A stretch of 6,389 nt of DNA from Methanomassiliicoccales archaeon (GTDB taxonomy: Archaea > Thermoplasmatota > Thermoplasmata > Methanomassiliicoccales > JACIVX01), in contig JAJRAH010000087.1 of assembly GCA_028679985.1 (NCBI GenBank), positions 1 to 6,389 on the forward strand. The letters run 5' to 3'. The notes under the pieces were generated by a model. The model had not been told where the DNA came from and did no database searches. It worked only from the letters and a program-made list of their open reading frames with translations. This document shows, one piece after another, positions 5,293-6,389 of this stretch; position 1 is the stretch's first letter, and each line of letters opens with the position of its first letter. The position numbers and the translations under genes were made by a program.

Positions 5293-5318
5293 TATTTCAA
5301 ATCAATAAGGTGTGACAC

Positions 5319-5828
5319 ATGAACAGAATAAAGGTTATCAATGAACCCTCTGAACTAGTCCCTATGCTGAGGGCCGTTGATACCAAGGTGAAAAGAGAAG
5401 TGCTGAAAGAGGTGACCCTTGAGTGGCGTACCTCCAAGGAGATCGAAGAGAAGTACGGGCACGAGGGGAAGGAGGCACTGAAGTTCTTCGAGAAGATGAA
5501 GCTCGTGGAGACGAAGTGGCAATCGACGAGCGGATCCCAGAGCGGATCTCATCCCGAGAAAGCCTATCACACTTACTACACCTCGTTCCATATCAACGCC
5601 TCGTGGCCGGTATACGAGATAAGCGATGTTCTGGCGGCGGCAATGATGCCCGAGGACGAGTTCAAGGAGATAGAGGCAAAGGTCGTTTCTCAGGTGGGAC
5701 CGGAAGGCAGGTTCGCTGGAGACGTCGCCGAGAATCTGGGGATCACCTCGACCATGCTCAGGAGCCTCGTGAAACGCTCCGTGAAGCTCGACTATCGCGG
5801 TCACAGGATCGAACGCATAAAGGACTGA
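5319..5828 (+). CDS. ArsR-like regulator with two helix-turn-helix regions
   Basis: The 169-residue product starts with an N-terminal segment MNRIKVINEPSELVPMLRA, then a winged-helix domain (about 20-67) with KREVLKEVTLEWRTSKEIEEKYG and helix KEALKFFEKMKLVET. Next is a Tyr/His/Phe-rich strand (83-95, YHTYYTSFHINAS) leading to a helix with PVYEISDVL, and a second HTH-like region (about 125-165) with FAGDVAENLGI, TSTMLRSLVKRS and YRGHRIERI. It reads like an archaeal ArsR-type regulator widely annotated only as ArsR family protein; specific targets are not known. The central YHTYY...HINAS block would be unusual for a plain HTH protein and may bind metal or ligand; that is inference. Trm56 follows after 21 bases, so the two are probably co-transcribed. 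Confidence 0.83.
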   Translation: MNRIKVINEPSELVPMLRAVDTKVKREVLKEVTLEWRTSKEIEEKYGHEGKEALKFFEKMKLVETKWQSTSGSQSGSHPEKAYHTYYTSFHINASWPVYEISDVLAAAMMPEDEFKEIEAKVVSQVGPEGRFAGDVAENLGITSTMLRSLVKRSVKLDYRGHRIERIKD

Positions 5829-5836
5829 TCCAAGCC

Positions 5837-5841
5837 GGGAG
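5837..5841 (+). promoter_or_regulatory. Shine-Dalgarno sequence of Trm56
   Basis: GGGAG ends eight bases before ATG 5850. A GTG at 5846 lies four bases before that ATG in a different frame and is not a competing start. Presence of the site fits an internal operon gene, which cannot be leaderless. Confidence 0.6.
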
Positions 5842-5849
5842 TATTGTGA

Positions 5850-6365
5850 ATGGCAGAAGTCTGGGTGCTGAGACTAGGCCATCGTCCCTCCAGGGATAAG
5901 AGAGTGACGACGCACGTGGCCCTCGCGGCTCGTGCGCTCGGGGCAAGAGGCATCGCCGTATCGACGAAGGATCCGGAGCTGGAGAAGGTGGTCAGGAGCG
6001 TCGTCGAGCGTTTCGGCGGGGATTTCGAGATAAGGACGGGTGTCAAGTGGAGGGAATTCGTTGGACAGTTCGACGGCGACGTCGTCCACCTGACAATGTA
6101 CGGCATTCACATCGACGACGCGATCGAGCGGATCGGTTCCGAGAATGTCCTTGTCATCGTTGGGGCAGAGAAGGTGCCGCCCGAGGTCTATCAGATGGCA
6201 AAATTCAATGTTGCGGTCGGGAATCAGCCGCACTCCGAGGTCGCCGCGCTGGCCGTTTTCTTGGATCGGCTCATGAAGGGCGGGGGTCTCAGAAAGGATT
6301 TCAAGGGTCGATTGCGTATCCTGCCGTGCGAGAGGGGGAAGAAGGTTGTCAGCGATTCCGAGTGA
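5850..6365 (+). CDS. trm56: tRNA (cytidine(56)-2'-O)-methyltransferase, SPOUT family
   Basis: This enzyme uses S-adenosylmethionine to methylate the 2'-hydroxyl of C56 in the T-loop of archaeal tRNAs, stabilising the contact between the D- and T-loops. The N-terminus [20 protein letters not shown] (3-22) is the family signature. The C-terminal SPOUT knot follows with [15 protein letters not shown] (100-114), then [22 protein letters not shown], where the methyl donor binds in the trefoil loop. At 171 residues it is of normal length, with a basic tail. It is a stand-alone enzyme in most archaea; a few crenarchaea use a guide RNA instead, so this gene fits a euryarchaeal-type host. The ATG at 5850 matches the family start and has a GGGAG eight bases before it. 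It follows the double-HTH gene by 21 bases on the same strand. Confidence 0.97.
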   Translation: MAEVWVLRLGHRPSRDKRVTTHVALAARALGARGIAVSTKDPELEKVVRSVVERFGGDFEIRTGVKWREFVGQFDGDVVHLTMYGIHIDDAIERIGSENVLVIVGAEKVPPEVYQMAKFNVAVGNQPHSEVAALAVFLDRLMKGGGLRKDFKGRLRILPCERGKKVVSDSE

Positions 6366-6371
6366 GGAGGA

Positions 6372-6389
6372 ATGCATCCAGATTCTGAA
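6372..6389 (+). CDS. Possible start of the next gene (cut by window edge)
   Basis: After the Trm56 stop at 6363-6365 comes GGAGGA, then ATG at 6372, with six open codons (MHPDSE) to the end. GGAGG is a strong ribosome-site sequence, but it ends only one base before this ATG, too close for normal use. The true start may lie beyond the edge, or the ATG may be used with a different alignment. Nothing can be said about the product. Confidence 0.3.

Noticed and set aside
5193..5318. Extension of the zinc-finger peptide to ATG at 5318
   Set aside because: It would cover the TATA box placed for the 46-residue form and the promoter of the divergent gene.
5801..6377. Minus-strand frames opposite Trm56
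   Set aside because: Antisense to an unmistakable SPOUT methyltransferase; no coherent domain.
1..6389. CRISPR array, transposon ends, integrase or toxin-antitoxin pair
   Set aside because: No spaced repeats of 20 or more bases, no transposase-like or nuclease motifs, and no target duplications were seen. The tRNA gene has no repeated 3' end nearby that would mark an attachment site.

Overview
This window looks like archaeal chromosome, most likely euryarchaeal in the broad sense. A Thermoplasmata-type lineage is my guess, but the sequence does not prove it. Three things point to archaea. The last complete gene is a clear archaeal tRNA (cytidine-56-2'-O)-methyltransferase. A tRNA-Asn gene carries an intron at 37/38 that folds into a bulge-helix-bulge and has no encoded CCA. 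Most genes have an AT-rich TATA-like box about 25 bases before the start codon or the expected transcript start, not bacterial -35/-10 boxes. Base composition is moderately GC-rich, gene packing is tight, and I see no mobile element, CRISPR array or phage gene.

Layout. Bases 1-491 hold the 3' part of a cysteine-rich DUF2284 protein. At 611-1078 is a GyrI-like small-molecule-binding protein, convergent with a minus-strand DUF3795 cysteine-rich protein (1128-1589). Further along on the minus strand come the intron-containing tRNA-Asn(GUU) gene (1669-1762) and a small winged-helix regulator (1827-2135). Divergent from that regulator is a plus-strand cluster: an ABC-2 type ATPase (2265-2993), a 12-segment membrane permease that overlaps it by 17 bases (2977-4437), and a dolichol/polyprenol-kinase-like membrane protein (4476-5048). 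A 46-residue zinc-finger microprotein (5052-5192, minus) converges on this cluster with a 3-base gap. It is divergent from a plus-strand pair: a double-HTH, ArsR-like regulator (5319-5828) and the tRNA methyltransferase Trm56 (5850-6365). A possible next start codon lies at the right edge.

How the genes may work together. The small regulator, ATPase and permease look like a regulator-controlled ABC exporter or lipid/antibiotic-resistance type transporter. The kinase-like gene behind them could tie it to membrane lipid or polyprenol chemistry; that is inference. The double-HTH gene and Trm56 form a likely two-gene operon. C56 in the T-loop of the tRNA-Asn encoded here is the residue Trm56 is known to methylate.

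Two modes of translation start appear side by side. The GyrI-like, ABC ATPase and zinc-finger genes look leaderless, with the TATA box about 26 bases before the ATG. The small regulator, the permease and Trm56 have Shine-Dalgarno-like GGGAG/GAGG sequences. I do not see a clear-cut new defence or biosynthetic system. The best leads are the regulator/ABC/kinase locus, the duplicated permease and the zinc-finger microprotein.
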